NCBI GenBank assembly: GCA_907163375.1
Contig: CAJQUW010009248.1
Coordinates: 124,001-188,000, forward strand
DNA: 64,000 nucleotides
Direction of reading: 5' to 3'
Origin: Prostheceraeus crozeri
Taxonomy: Eukaryota > Platyhelminthes > Polycladida > Euryleptidae
Shown: positions 46,950 through 57,869 of the stretch, in pieces
How the letters are laid out: each line of letters begins with the position of its first letter
Position numbering within the stretch: the stretch's first letter is position 1
Made by a program: the position numbers and the translations under genes
The notes under the pieces: model-generated
What the model saw: the letters and a program-made list of their open reading frames with translations, nothing else
Databases searched by the model: none
What the model was told of the DNA's origin: nothing

Positions 46950-47660
46950 CAGATTTCAAGTGTCAATTTTATCGATGAGAGGAACAACATATGTGCATGT
47001 GTTCTATATAAATGACCTTAGTTAATGAATTCAACAGCCTCATTTCAAACAGTAATGTCATTTGCTTTTTTGACAATGAATGCGATGGTTGATAATGTGG
47101 AAAAAAGAAGACAACCATGTACCTCGCAATGATGATACCTGATCCATGCATATACTCCTAGATATATAAAACCCAAACTGTCAACCAAAACGGACGGTGT
47201 ACATCGGAGGGCTAACCTCTTGTGCATTATGTTACAAAACAATTAACGTGACAAGTGCACAATAAGTAAAATTTGCATCTTTGGCAGCAAAGGCAAATAT
47301 TCTACAGTATATCAAGAATAATTTCCTTACTGGAGCTGTGTATTTGGTACATATCTAGGAATCCATGCATACAGATACTTGTGAAAGATATTTTAGAAAT
47401 CTCTGCTGGCGAATATCTACATGCACATGTGTGTTCACAGCATTGCTGCCAAGTCCATTTCAATTATTTGAGATTCGACACCAGTAATGTCGTTTCACCT
47501 TAGGTAACTCAAAATTTCCTCCTATGCATCCAATGCAAAACGACACCAGTAATGACGGAAATAGACATCAAAAGTGACCTCATCAGCTAGCTATAAATAG
47601 ATATCCAGACATGATGTAAAATTATCAAAGAATACAAAGCAACCATCAATTTCATATACT
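46950..47660. other. No gene seen; dispersed repeat fragments
   Basis: TTTCAAGTGTCAATTTTATC at about 46,953 also occurs at about 41,968. The region 47,385-47,456 resembles 56,885-56,960 (AAAGATATTTTAGAA with ATATCTACAT). GACACCAGTAATG occurs at 47,477 and 47,542. Confidence 0.45.
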
Positions 47661-49034
47661 GGGTAAATCCAATTTATTCCACAACATTTCTGTCTTTTCA
47701 ACTTTTTCAACTTTGGGTCTCAGATTTCCGTGAAAATTTGCATATATACTCATTTTTTCACGCTGAACACGAAAATCTTAGCGGCGACCACACCAAATAG
47801 AAACTTTCCATAGAAATCTAGCACTTTTAAAAAGTCATTTTTTTTACATCTCGGTAAGAGGACAAATTGATGTCGGTCAGATAGATGTCGAATAGGAAAC
47901 TCTTCGGCTTCTGCATTTGGGTTGCTGATGAAACTGGGAACTTAGGATGAATGCTTGCATGCGGAAAGCGAAGTGACCAAAATGTAATGTATTGCATATA
48001 ATGTCCGTTGACCGTGACCCACCTTGTCCTCTGACCGAGATTTTTAAGGTCTCGGTCAGAGGACAAATTGATGTCGAACAGGAAACTCTTCGGTTTCAGC
48101 ATTTGGGTTCATGAGACTGCTGGAACTTAGGACGAATACTTGAACGCGTAAAACGAAGTGATCTAAATGTAATTACATACATTATCATGTCTTTAGACCG
48201 AGACCCTTGTACTCTGATCGAGATCTTCAATTTCAACGTTGTCCTCTGACCGAGATTTTTTAGGGTCTCGGTCAGAGGACATTTTCGTGGTTTTTGGAGA
48301 TTTTGAGAGGGTTAATTGATATAAATAAAAAATTTCTTTTGCATAGATGTTAAGAGCATGGATCCCTCCTATATTGTGAAATTTCATCGATTCCTGACTA
48401 AATTTCTGGTTTCAGCATTCATATGAAATTTTTGGGATTATTCAAATTCTCTGGTCGAAAAAACGGATAAAAATATTTTTAAATCAATATTGCTCACTTG
48501 TAACGGCATCAAACTGAATTTTCTTTACGGATTTATAAACTAGCACACTAGAGGATTCGTTTGGTGCAAAACGTTTAATGGAAGAATCAATATTCTTCGA
48601 GAAAAGGTACCTCGGTCAGAGGACAGAAAACGTCTCGGTCAGAGGACATTTTTTTCATTGGACAATGGAAACCCAGTGAAAATTCAATGATTAATATTGA
48701 TTATAACATTTAAAATTTGACTGTCTTAAAGAGCTGATCTTCTTCTTTCAGATGATATAAATATTAGTGGGTGTATTTTAAAGTATCTAATCGAAAATCC
48801 GTGTTGAAGTGAGAGTACTGCAACTTTGGACATGCCTTTTTGGTCTTTTTTCGGCAAAAAACGGCAACTAGTGAAGAAGGTCTTGGATTTGTGACTTTTT
48901 AAAAACCATGGCATAATTGATGAGATCTTTACGGTTCGATTAAAAAAAAACTATTGAAATCGGTTCAGAAATATGGACTTTACAAATCAAAGACACATTT
49001 TCGTCAAATGTTGTGGAATAAATTGGATTTACCC
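47661..49034. mobile_element. 1.37-kb non-autonomous DNA transposon, TSD TACT
   Basis: Perfect 29-bp terminal inverted repeats lie at 47,661-47,689 and 49,006-49,034, beginning GGGTAAATCCAATTTATT. TACT precedes the left end and follows the right end. The interior has a diverged tandem duplication of about 200 bp (about 47,860-48,050 and 48,051-48,265) and at least eight copies of TGTCCTCTGACCGAGA in both orientations. No coding sequence of a transposase is present; a minus-strand ORF at 47,827-48,102 is a by-product of the repeats. Confidence 0.9.
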
Positions 49035-50251
49035 TACTACATGTGAGAATCCTATGTTTTTCCACTAACACACTGTATTTCGTCTACATCTGTTTTCGCT
49101 TCATCATTGTGTTATTCTTGCAAATGAAATGTTGGAGTGTCTTTGATGAGCCATTTCAGATCGATTGGGGATGGCTTTTTTATATATATTTTCATTCAAT
49201 TTATGAATTACATGAAGTTTCTTACCGAAAAAAATATTGTTTAGTTTCAACAATCATGCACTCGTATCACTGTGTGCAACCTCTAATATATACCTTTCAT
49301 AGTGCATTTCCTCTGTAACACGAAAATTTGGCATTTGCAGTATAGAATCTGATTTGGTAAACAAAGTCTCACTTCACTGATAATATCAAATTTTAAAGAG
49401 AGTATAGTTGTTAATAGATAGGAACAGAATATACATCAAGAGCGTGGCCAAGAGATATTGACGACAGAACCATTGAATGCATTTGTTCATTGTTCGAATT
49501 AATAGTTCTGTAAAGAGTGCACAGTTTAGGGTTTGAAATGCTAGAAAAGTTCGATGACAAGCTCTCTTTCAAGTGAGAGAGTCCATGAAATATTGGAAAT
49601 GGATTCTCGTTATGTCATGATTGGAGCGAAAATAGTGGACCATTTCAAGACATCTGCGCCTAGTTTTTCGTGCACATGTTAAATTCGTATTGCTAGAAGA
49701 TAAAAAAGCAACAATGCTGTTATCTTGCACATTTCAATTATCATCACATCATGCGATGAACCGCTTGCATATTGATTTCCATAGTGTGTGAACATGTGCT
49801 TGGATTTGTTAATAAATTGTTCAAAGAATCTATTGCTCTGAATGCGTCAGTGAGCTAAGACGGCTGGTTATGAAATGATCTTGAACTGGGGCCTGAGCTT
49901 TTTCTTTGATATCGAATGGGACATTGATATCTTAGAAAAACCTGTCTGTGAATCAGTGATTTCAGACACCAGTTATGACGGAAATAGACATCTCATGATT
50001 AATATGACTATTGTATCGATATGACACCATTAATGCTGCCATTGATGTCGTCTCGTGCGCTAACGTGGCAGCATTACTGGTGTCACATCGATACAATAGT
50101 CTTATATTACGCATGATATTATTTACATAGATGTAGATTTCTTCGGGCAACAATACAGGAGATTTTCAGGCGCTTACGCGCCCACAAATGTCCAACATTA
50201 TTCCCCACAAAAATTCATAATGATGTTATATTTTGGGTAATTTAGCTATGG
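49035..50251. other. No gene seen; hairpin and repeat at the right
   Basis: 50,006-50,101 is an inverted repeat with 35-bp arms and a 26-base loop (arm starts GACTATTGTATCGAT). 50,108-50,217 is repeated at 62,549-62,657 (shared CAGGCGCTTACGCGCCC and ATTATTCCCCACAAAAA). The rest is unremarkable. Confidence 0.55.
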
Positions 50252-51477
50252 TACCGTAAGTGGGTGTGAAAAGGGTCAATTTTTTAAGGTTTCACTTGCC
50301 CTGTTCTGTAATGTAGTGCTGTGATTTTGAAATCAAGCCAGTTAGATGGGCCACATGGTGGCCATTCGCCTATGCAATGAATCAGCAACTGGTTTTTGTA
50401 TTTCATCATTAATTTGTATTTTAATAGTGACCCTATTCACCCCATGCTTTGAGGTGAATAGGGTCTCTTCATTGAATTACATTTTTGGTTCCAAATAATA
50501 TTTCTAATTGAATCGGGTCAATACTGTTGATAAATTATGTCTATATAAATCCGTTCAAATGTTTCTAGTCCACTAAACTATAAACTTAATCTCTATTCAA
50601 GCATAACTAAACACAGCGCTGTTTTTGAAATCTATGAATTATCCAAGTTCTTAATTCTAAAGATTTATTTTTTTCAATAGAATTTGATTTCTCACAAACT
50701 GATTTTTGAGGTTCTTATCATTGTTGCCTTACCACGATAGGCAAAAATTGAAAAAGTTCATGATTCGATTACAAAAAAATATATTTTACTCATGTAAAAT
50801 AACGAATCAATTTAATATCCGCATTTTAGGCAAAACCGCCAAAACATTTTAGAGGAAAATAATGTTTCGAAAATGCAATCAGAGTTAAAGCTTTGAAACA
50901 GCGAAGAGTCACCATTCATTTCTATTATCTTTACTCCTATTCATTAACTCCTAATATCAATTTTCCTGTACTTCCTGCAACCCGGTGGCGAAGTAAGCCT
51001 ACAGGTTCAGGGCATCGTTGCGACGCGTCTTGCTTTGTGAAGCTTCTTGTCAGCATTGACGGCTGCGAAGTGCACGCCGAACAGCATTCAAGGGTCATTT
51101 TCAGATAAATGGGCCAATTCGTGAAAATCGTGTCACCAGTACTTTATTCATTAGATTAACTATCGATTCTGTTTCTTCTACTGTCAATGTCAGATAACCA
51201 CCTCACCCACTTCCGACGTTAGGGAAGAGTTCGCTTTGCGTTCGTTTATTGGTTGCTGTAGCTCAATGTCGACGTCAATTGGCATGAAAAGTGAATGTCA
51301 CCAGCTATTGTTTACAATTTCGCGGCCAACCTGACGAGCATCAGTTGAGGTAAGTAGTTTCTGTGATGCACAAACTTTCTTTACACGTATCGTAGATTGA
51401 TTAAGTGATTAAGTTAATTTCAGATCTCCACTTTCATTAAAAAAATCCGTCATAGAGTACATGTCACCAACTTTGGT

Positions 51478-51866
51478 GTAACATTCGTCACCATAACAAT
51501 AATTCAATTCAACATGTTCATAAACTCGTGTTAGAAACAATCTATGTACATTTTTCTGAAGTCCAACAAGTGTAGAAATAAAATCTATTTACTTTTTTGA
51601 CTAGAAATAAGTGAAAAACCAGACAAACGTTATTGTTTTAGGGTAAGTCAGGTAGATTGGTTAAGAATGTAACATTCGTCACGGAGATTTGACATAGATA
51701 AGCTTATGTAAGAATATCAATATTTTCGTAAAACTTTGATCTTTATGACATCTCGCAATAGCACTTTTTGAACGGACTGAAATGTTTTAAGTTTTTTCAC
51801 AATCTTAGACAAACTATAAAAATGTAACATTCGTCACGGTAACATTCGTCACGTGACGAATGTTAC
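51478..51866. promoter_or_regulatory. GTAACATTCGTCAC sites, including a perfect 28-bp palindrome
   Basis: Exact 14-base copies lie at 51,478-51,491, 51,669-51,682, 51,824-51,837, 51,839-51,852 and, inverted, 51,853-51,866. The last two abut to form a 28-base inverted repeat centred on CACGTG. A sixth copy is at 54,708-54,721 near the other end. All lie outside the ORFs, between the terminal repeats and the gene. They are probably transposase-binding or autoregulatory sites (inference). Confidence 0.7.
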
Positions 51867-51950
51867 AGAATCAGAGAAATCTAGTTAATCTTTCTTTAAC
51901 TGTATTGTTTTTATATTGTATCATATAAATAATGGTTTTTCTCATTTCAG

Positions 51951-52403
51951 ATGCCCCTGACGCCTGCTGAACGTTCAAAAAGATACCGAGAAAAAAAGAA
52001 ACATGATTTAGCATATAAAGAAAAAAATCGCGAGAGACAAAAGAAAAACTACGTTCCTGTTCGTGTTCTCGGTTTACGGAAGCTCAAACAAAGGAGGAAA
52101 ACGGTTGCATCACGTGTACAAAAGCATCGCAGTAAAAATTGTAAAGAAGAATCAGCTCAGGTAAGAATTTAAATGCCATATTCTAATAATTTTTGTCTGA
52201 GTTAATTCGATTTTTTATTTTTTCAGGAGGTCGAGGATCATAGAAGGAAGATGACCAGGAAGAGAATTTCACGTGCCAATTCACGTGCTGGAAGGAAAAT
52301 CAGAATACTTCTTCGAACAAACGGTCGATTGGAGCAGAAGTATAATAGAACAAAGAAGCAACTTGAGAGAACTCGATTAAAAGTATCACAAAAAAGCAAG
52401 TGA
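51951..52403 (+). CDS. N-terminal exons of the 4.2-kb transposon protein (basic region)
   Basis: Exon 1 (51,951-52,160) codes for a highly basic MPLTPAERSKRYREKKK start, which resembles the AERxxxYRxR-type N-terminus common in this kind of animal transposon protein. A donor (CTCAG|GTAAGA) and an acceptor (TTTTTCAG) give a 66-base intron with phase 0 on both sides. Exon 2 continues from 52,227 with RRKMTRKRISRANSRAGRK and a Lys/Glu-rich helix, then stops at 52,401. The main ORF overlaps there in another frame, so a 1-base change in the A-run at 52,390-52,395 probably separates them. The basic region should bind DNA. Confidence 0.65.
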
Positions 52404-54070
52404 TGACGGAAACTGATTTTGGTGGGTTCGACTCACAAGTACATTCGTCACCTAAGACCAAGCTTACAAATGAGTTTCAAGCTGCCGGCTTATCAACATC
52501 ATCTTTGCCACCAAATCTGATAAAAACTTTAGTTTTCAATGAGTCAGTAGTATCTGAAATCAAAGAGAGTCGTTCAATGGATAGTACTAAGAAAGGATCC
52601 AGTGTAGGTAGGATTCTTTCCGGTAGAATAATGAAAAAATATCGGTACAATAATATGGCTCGCAAGACAATGAGATTTTCAAAAAGATGTTCAAAAACTT
52701 CAGCATCCAAAAATACCATCTTTGTTCGCAAACTTCGTACGCAAACGAAAGTTTTGATTGGAAAATCAGTAGTGGATTTTTTTTATCATGATGACGTTTC
52801 GCGCGTATGTCCTGGAAAAAAGGACACCGTGACAATAGATAAGGATCGTATTCAGAAGCGTTTTCTTACAGACTATATGAAAAATTTGTATAAGAAATTC
52901 TCCAGTGAAAATCCTTCTTTGAAATTATGTTACACAACGTTTACAAGACTCCGTCCGGCTAATATCAAACTGGTGAACTTCTTTAACCGAACGACTTGTC
53001 TGTGCAAATACCATCAGAATTTTGCTCTTTTGCTGAAATCATTGAAGGAAAACGGGTTTGATGTCGTCTCAAATAACCCTGATAAGTTTCTTGAATGCAT
53101 TGATGAAGTAGCTCAGAGCTCAGACGCGTTTGATCTTATGTCTTTCATACTGACTAAATCCTCAGGAATGCACTCTGAAACGATAACTTTCAATAAATGG
53201 GATAATGTGAAAGATGCCAATGGTAGGTCTAAGGTTAGACTAGTTTCAGAAACTCTTGTATATGAAGATTTTCTTCAACTTTTCGGTGAAGCCGTTCCCG
53301 TTTTCAAACATCACGTAAACCGCGTCTACAATCAGTTCAAGTTTGTGAGAAACTTGAAGGAGAAGCTTAACACATCTGAGGTTCTTATAAACATGGATTT
53401 TGCACAGAATTACTGCTGCAGTTCAAATGACGAGGTGCAAAGCGCTTACTGGTCGCAGTCGCAAGTAACTATTCATCCTCTCGTTGCCTACTTTAGATCT
53501 GATGACGGAGAAGTACATAGCTCTTCACATTGTGCCATATCTGGTGAGCTTGAGCATTCCGCAAGCATGGTTTTTGCAATCATAACTTCTTTTATTCACC
53601 AACTGAAAGATAATGGAAAGATAAAGCGGGTGCATTTCTTAACAGATAGCCCAACTTCACAATATCGTAACAAAAGTATCTTTGCTGTCGTTTCATGCTT
53701 CGAGAAAGTCTTCGATCTGTCTGCAACATGGAGTTTCTTTGAGTCATCACATGGTAAGGGTCCATGCGATGGAATCGGAGCAGTGATTAAGAGAGAGGCG
53801 GATAACTCGGTGAAGCACGGCAAACACATAATTCAGACATTTGCTGAATTCAAGTCATGGGCTAAGGAATTCCGAACAAATTCACAAATTCAGATTTTCA
53901 CCATTTCTGACGCTGATCTTGACGCCGCTAAGAATAGTCTCGCCACATTGTCACAAGATATCTCATCGATATCCTCAACGATGCAGGTCCATTCTGTCCA
54001 TTCTGCTCCATTCTTAAGGAATTGGAGTTCCGTATCATGTTATCGTTCGCAACTTATCTTGCTGTTGTGA
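52400..54070 (+). CDS. Transposase-like core of the 4.2-kb transposon, 556 codons
   Basis: The ORF has the blocks of a widespread animal transposon protein: YTTFTRLRPANIKLVNF, CLCKYHQNFALLLKSL, EVLINMDFAQNYCC, HFLTDSPTSQYRNKSIF and SSHGKGPCDGIGAVIKR. The aspartates in MDFAQNY and TDSPTSQ lie where an RNase H-fold nuclease would have its first two acidic residues, and the HGKGPCDG box is the family hallmark. The last 30 or so residues before 54,070 are out of frame relative to the family. The superfamily name is uncertain. It acts on the element's own ends in the nucleus, by inference from position. Confidence 0.75.
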   Translation: MMTETDFGGFDSQVHSSPKTKLTNEFQAAGLSTSSLPPNLIKTLVFNESVVSEIKESRSMDSTKKGSSVGRILSGRIMKKYRYNNMARKTMRFSKRCSKTSASKNTIFVRKLRTQTKVLIGKSVVDFFYHDDVSRVCPGKKDTVTIDKDRIQKRFLTDYMKNLYKKFSSENPSLKLCYTTFTRLRPANIKLVNFFNRTTCLCKYHQNFALLLKSLKENGFDVVSNNPDKFLECIDEVAQSSDAFDLMSFILTKSSGMHSETITFNKWDNVKDANGRSKVRLVSETLVYEDFLQLFGEAVPVFKHHVNRVYNQFKFVRNLKEKLNTSEVLINMDFAQNYCCSSNDEVQSAYWSQSQVTIHPLVAYFRSDDGEVHSSSHCAISGELEHSASMVFAIITSFIHQLKDNGKIKRVHFLTDSPTSQYRNKSIFAVVSCFEKVFDLSATWSFFESSHGKGPCDGIGAVIKREADNSVKHGKHIIQTFAEFKSWAKEFRTNSQIQIFTISDADLDAAKNSLATLSQDISSISSTMQVHSVHSAPFLRNWSSVSCYRSQLILLL

Positions 54071-54080
54071 TAAATGTGTC

Positions 54081-54446
54081 ATGGGCAAATACTTTGACTG
54101 CCCCTGTGATGACATTGATTTCCACCCAAAAGTCGAAGTATTGAAAAAAGTACCTCCTCAAAATGAGGACGTCATCGTTCTGAAAGCAGATGACGAGGAC
54201 TATGAGAACTTTTACTTGTTCAAAGTTCATTCTTTGTCTCAACTTACAAGGAAGTCGAGACATGATTGTGGAAATGAATACAAAAGAGGTACTAATGTAA
54301 TCCATGGATCCTACTTTAGTAAGGTAGATTCCAGGATAAATTATCAAGAATTGTCTGACTCTCAAACATTTGTGCCAGTTAAGTGTTGTTTATTTGCTCT
54401 TCCACGTACAGCATATGCTTATTCAATGACAAAACTCGCATCGTAA
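54081..54446 (+). CDS. C-terminal part of the transposase-like protein, shifted frame
   Basis: In this frame a cysteine-rich SCCCDKCVMGKYFDCPC segment begins at about 54,057, just upstream of the ATG, as expected after the transposase core. The remainder (121 codons) ends at TAA, 54,444-54,446. The frame differs from the 556-codon ORF, so an indel lies near 54,040-54,058. The cysteines may form a zinc-binding module. Confidence 0.6.
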   Translation: MGKYFDCPCDDIDFHPKVEVLKKVPPQNEDVIVLKADDEDYENFYLFKVHSLSQLTRKSRHDCGNEYKRGTNVIHGSYFSKVDSRINYQELSDSQTFVPVKCCLFALPRTAYAYSMTKLAS

Positions 54447-55238
54447 TCAAGAGCGACTATGTCTTCAATATTAAAACAGTGTTGAAGCTTGATCAATAAC
54501 TGGCTTGTAAGAGAATACAATTATGAATACTTCAAGTATTTTGTACTTTTGATGTTTGTATGTAGAGTTAATAGAATTTTTTATTCACTGCAATACGAAT
54601 CTGTTTTACTTAAAGACATGTACTCTTACGTAGTGTACATACCATAAATGATTCTTGACAAAAGTTATGCTTAATTTGGGCTAATATTATAAGCGTATAC
54701 AAATCGTGTAACATTCGTCACGTTCAAGTTGAAGCCTTATCGAGGACTTCAGTTAGATTATGAGGGAATTGCCCAATTGTACGACCAAATTTTGTTATTA
54801 TATCGTTGTATGATAACTCAAAGTGCTTTTTAATGCCTTTGTTAACGTATTAACCTTACATATAACTACAAAATAATAATAATATACATAAGTGTGCCGT
54901 CAAAATCATTATTATAATGTGATATTTCTTCAAACGAAATGGGTGCAATACCACTTGAGAGTATCAAACCACTTCAGACGTATTCAGTAACCTCTTACTG
55001 ACAATTAAGATGGAAACTAATGCGTCAATCAGAATATTAGTACCATTCATTCGAATCTCAATTGTTTTTGCTAATATTACGTAATGTTTTTCCTAGTTAT
55101 TTTCAACATGCTGTAAAAATTTAACTAAGAACTTCCTAGTTCCAATTTTTTGCAAATGATGCCTTCATACCCTGTATTTATCAGATATTGATAGGACTAG
55201 AAATTTTGAGATACTTTATTTTTTCGTATTTTCAAAAT
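54447..55238. other. Non-coding right part of the 4.2-kb transposon
   Basis: It contains the sixth GTAACATTCGTCAC site at 54,708 and AT-rich filler up to the terminal repeat. Confidence 0.6.
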
Positions 55239-55750
55239 CGAATTGGCCCATTTATCTGAAAATGACCCTCAACTCGACACTAAACTATCACGCGACACGA
55301 ATCAACCAATTCCAGTGGCTGATACTGACGAAGCGCACGTGACCCCAGCTGAAAATGCAAAACAAATCTGAATGATAAGGTGAATCCCTATTGGCATGAT
55401 ATGAACGCTGTCGCCTTCAGAAGCTGTATAATTGCCTGTATAAAGTTTCTTGAGGTCATCATATGAATAGCGAATGAAAATGAAGTGCTCTCTATCGTGC
55501 AGCATAAAAGTTTTGACTGGTGTTTAAAAAAGTATAAGATTTACGAAATAAGAAAAGTTTCTTTTTCTGAACTTTAAATGTAAAATATGTATTCTGTTTT
55601 CTGTCGTGATACACTCACTATTATGTGCAGTTCTTTGAAAGAAAACATTTTTCAAAAAGTGATAATTTCTCAGATCTTAAAGCTCTGATATTCATTCCGA
55701 GTCAGGTGACACTATTCAACACGTGACCCTATTCACCCCAACTTACGGTA

Positions 55751-57006
55751 CAATGTGGTAAAAAAGAAGGCAACAATCATGGACACGTATATCCAGGAAT
55801 CCATGCAACCATAGAAATTAACAATACCATAGAAAGTCCTAGAATGGAAATTGCATGAAAATTATGGCACACTCCGGGGGAACTTAGTGGGGGCAAAAAG
55901 CAAATTTTGCGAGATGGCTTTCTTGTTTTCTGGTTGGTATTTTCAATTATCAAGCCAATTTGTGATCTGGATTGTTGCCCCTTATCTGAAGATCATGTAC
56001 ACAAGAGCAATAATGAATTTACGAAATACTGCGGCAACAGGATGACAAAGAAGGAAATCCTTTGAAACGTTCTGTACGTTCATCATTTTGAAATATCGTT
56101 CCTATAATCTATCAAGAGTATAATCAGACACATGCGCAACTTGTAATATCGATTTACAGAGCATGCATTGCTCCAGGGTGAAATCAGAGGCCAAGAAATC
56201 TCAGAGTATTCATTTTACTTTGAAGGATTCCCCTGTTCAATATATTTGAACAATTTTCAATACCTTTGCATGCTTTCGAATATGAGCCTCCAAAATATCA
56301 TCACACTATATTACATAAGTCATCCAATGATTAATTGAAGAGTTCCAGCGACATTTCATGTATCTGATAAATGACTGTCGCTAAAGAAGCGTTTGATGTG
56401 TTTATTCAAGAAAAGGCTAGGTTTCTTAACCGCTTGAAGGAGAAATTATCCAATAATTAGAATTTTTATCTTTGAATTCTTCAGATGTTCTTACAACCAG
56501 TACATCGACTACTTTTGATAATGACTCTGTCAACCAAATTTCAAGTCGTTTTCCAGTGTTGAAAAATAGTTGTCAATGACTGGCACAAATAGACGCAGTA
56601 TATTGATTCATGGAATAGTAGGCTATTTTACATAAAACAATACCACCATCTCACTTAAAATTCTCTTCATGAAAATCCTGCAATTTGATGTCAACAACTT
56701 TCACAACCAACTTGGCAAATAGTTTGACTATGACATAATGTTTTAGATCGAATATGATCTACAAACCATAGATTTTTCCATGTGCCATCATTGTATATAG
56801 TGAAGATATCAAACTTCCATTCTAGTGTACTATTATCTACTTCTATGCACGCAACCATGTATGCCGTAATGATGATATCGGTATCTATGCATTTGAAAGA
56901 TATTTTAGAAGCCTTAGGTAGCGCATATCTACATTGTGTATTTATAGCATTGCTGCCCGCTTTTTTCCTACATGTGTTTAGGTTCGTATATCTTCCTTAG
57001 TTAAAA
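55751..57006. other. No gene seen; dispersed repeat fragments
   Basis: ACTCCGGGGGAACTTAG near 55,868 is a short relative of the 36.1/43.5-kb repeat. 56,848-56,960 resembles two parts of 47.1-47.46 kb. The short ORFs have no known domain. Confidence 0.45.
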
Positions 57007-57387
57007 TACTGAACCACTATATGCCGGTTTGGCATATTGCAGTTCAGGATAGATTTAGAATTCTATGATGTTGAATAGCAATATGCTTCGTGGGTATATT
57101 GCGGTTCAGTTACATAGAAAACCGAAACACAATGATATTACAGTTTAGACATCTGAACCGCAATAAGCTATCACTTCGGGCCTAACGGCCCTCAGCCTCA
57201 TAGCATATTGCGGTTCAGCTGTCTAAACTGCAATATGTTAAGGTAACAGGAGGATATCATGACTGTATGGGAAATACAGAGGTGTATAACTATGTTAAAA
57301 TCCCGAGGCCGTAGGCCGAAGGATTTTAACATAGTTATACACCGAGGTATTTCCCATACAGTCACAGAGATATCCTCCTGTAACATA
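57007..57387. repeat. Compound fold-back DNA
   Basis: Three nested hairpins follow each other. The first has arms around CTGAACC...GGTTCAG-like motifs at 57,012-57,050. The second has 29-bp arms at 57,143-57,171 and 57,200-57,228 (CTGAACCGCAATA core), with a GGGCCTAACGGCCC loop. The third has about 60-bp arms around a CGAGGCCGTAGGCCGAA loop (57,248-57,385; inner arm TATAACTATGTTAAAATCC). The motif CATATTGCGGTTCAG occurs about six times in both orientations. The small ORFs here mirror the palindromes and are not genes. Confidence 0.85.
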
Positions 57388-57869
57388 CTTAAAGGATGCT
57401 CATCTCAGCCAATCAGAGAGAGGGACAGCTTGTTAATGGAGAGACAATATTGTTAAAATGCCAGGGACAATTTGTTAAAATGATTGTTTGTTATCTATGA
57501 TCAAATGTCTTTTCTAAATTGAGAATGTAGATAGATGTCCATGGATTTCCGTTCATAGTGCTTCGTTCTTAAGAAATCTATTTCTAAGTCATAGACTTCT
57601 AATTGTCTAAATATAAACAGAAGAAGAAGAAAGTATTGGGAAATCAAGAGACGTCTATGTTGGAAATCAAGATATCAAAGATAGCTAGAAATTTGACCCT
57701 TTTGATAGGTACATCTGTACTAATTCTATGGATATGGTTTCTTTCATTTAGGTCACTGATCTGCATTCAAAATTCAAAATCAAAGTTTTGGACGTCATTC
57801 TAGGGTCAGACGGATAGGCATTTCTTTTAAGATAGTTTACCATCGCAAAGCAACACGGTCAAAGAAATC

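Larger units (their letters stand above)
51092..55268 (+). mobile_element. 4.2-kb coding DNA transposon, 30-bp TIRs, TSD TCAA
   Basis: Perfect 30-bp inverted repeats lie at 51,092-51,121 and 55,239-55,268, starting GGGTCATTTTCAGATAAATG. TCAA stands directly before and after. The plus strand carries a spliced transposase-like gene (51,951-54,446). Six copies of GTAACATTCGTCAC lie near the ends. The four-base duplication and GGG ends recall the Sola-type superfamilies, but I cannot confirm that. Two reading-frame breaks indicate a decayed but largely full-length copy. Confidence 0.92.
50252..55750. mobile_element. Non-autonomous DNA transposon interrupted by another transposon
   Basis: Inverted ends of 27 bp lie at 50,252-50,278 and 55,724-55,750 with three mismatches, starting TACCGTAAGT; the outer TA may be a 2-bp target duplication. 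Without the 4.2-kb insert the element is about 1.3 kb. GTGACCCTATTCACCCCA recurs inside at 50,427-50,444, with an inverted copy at 50,451-50,465, and at the right end. No transposase belongs to the outer element. Confidence 0.75.

Noticed and set aside
47827-48102. 91-codon minus-strand ORF in the TACT-flanked element
   Set aside because: It is made of the internal tandem duplication (the peptide repeats KPKSFLFDI) and has no transposase signature.
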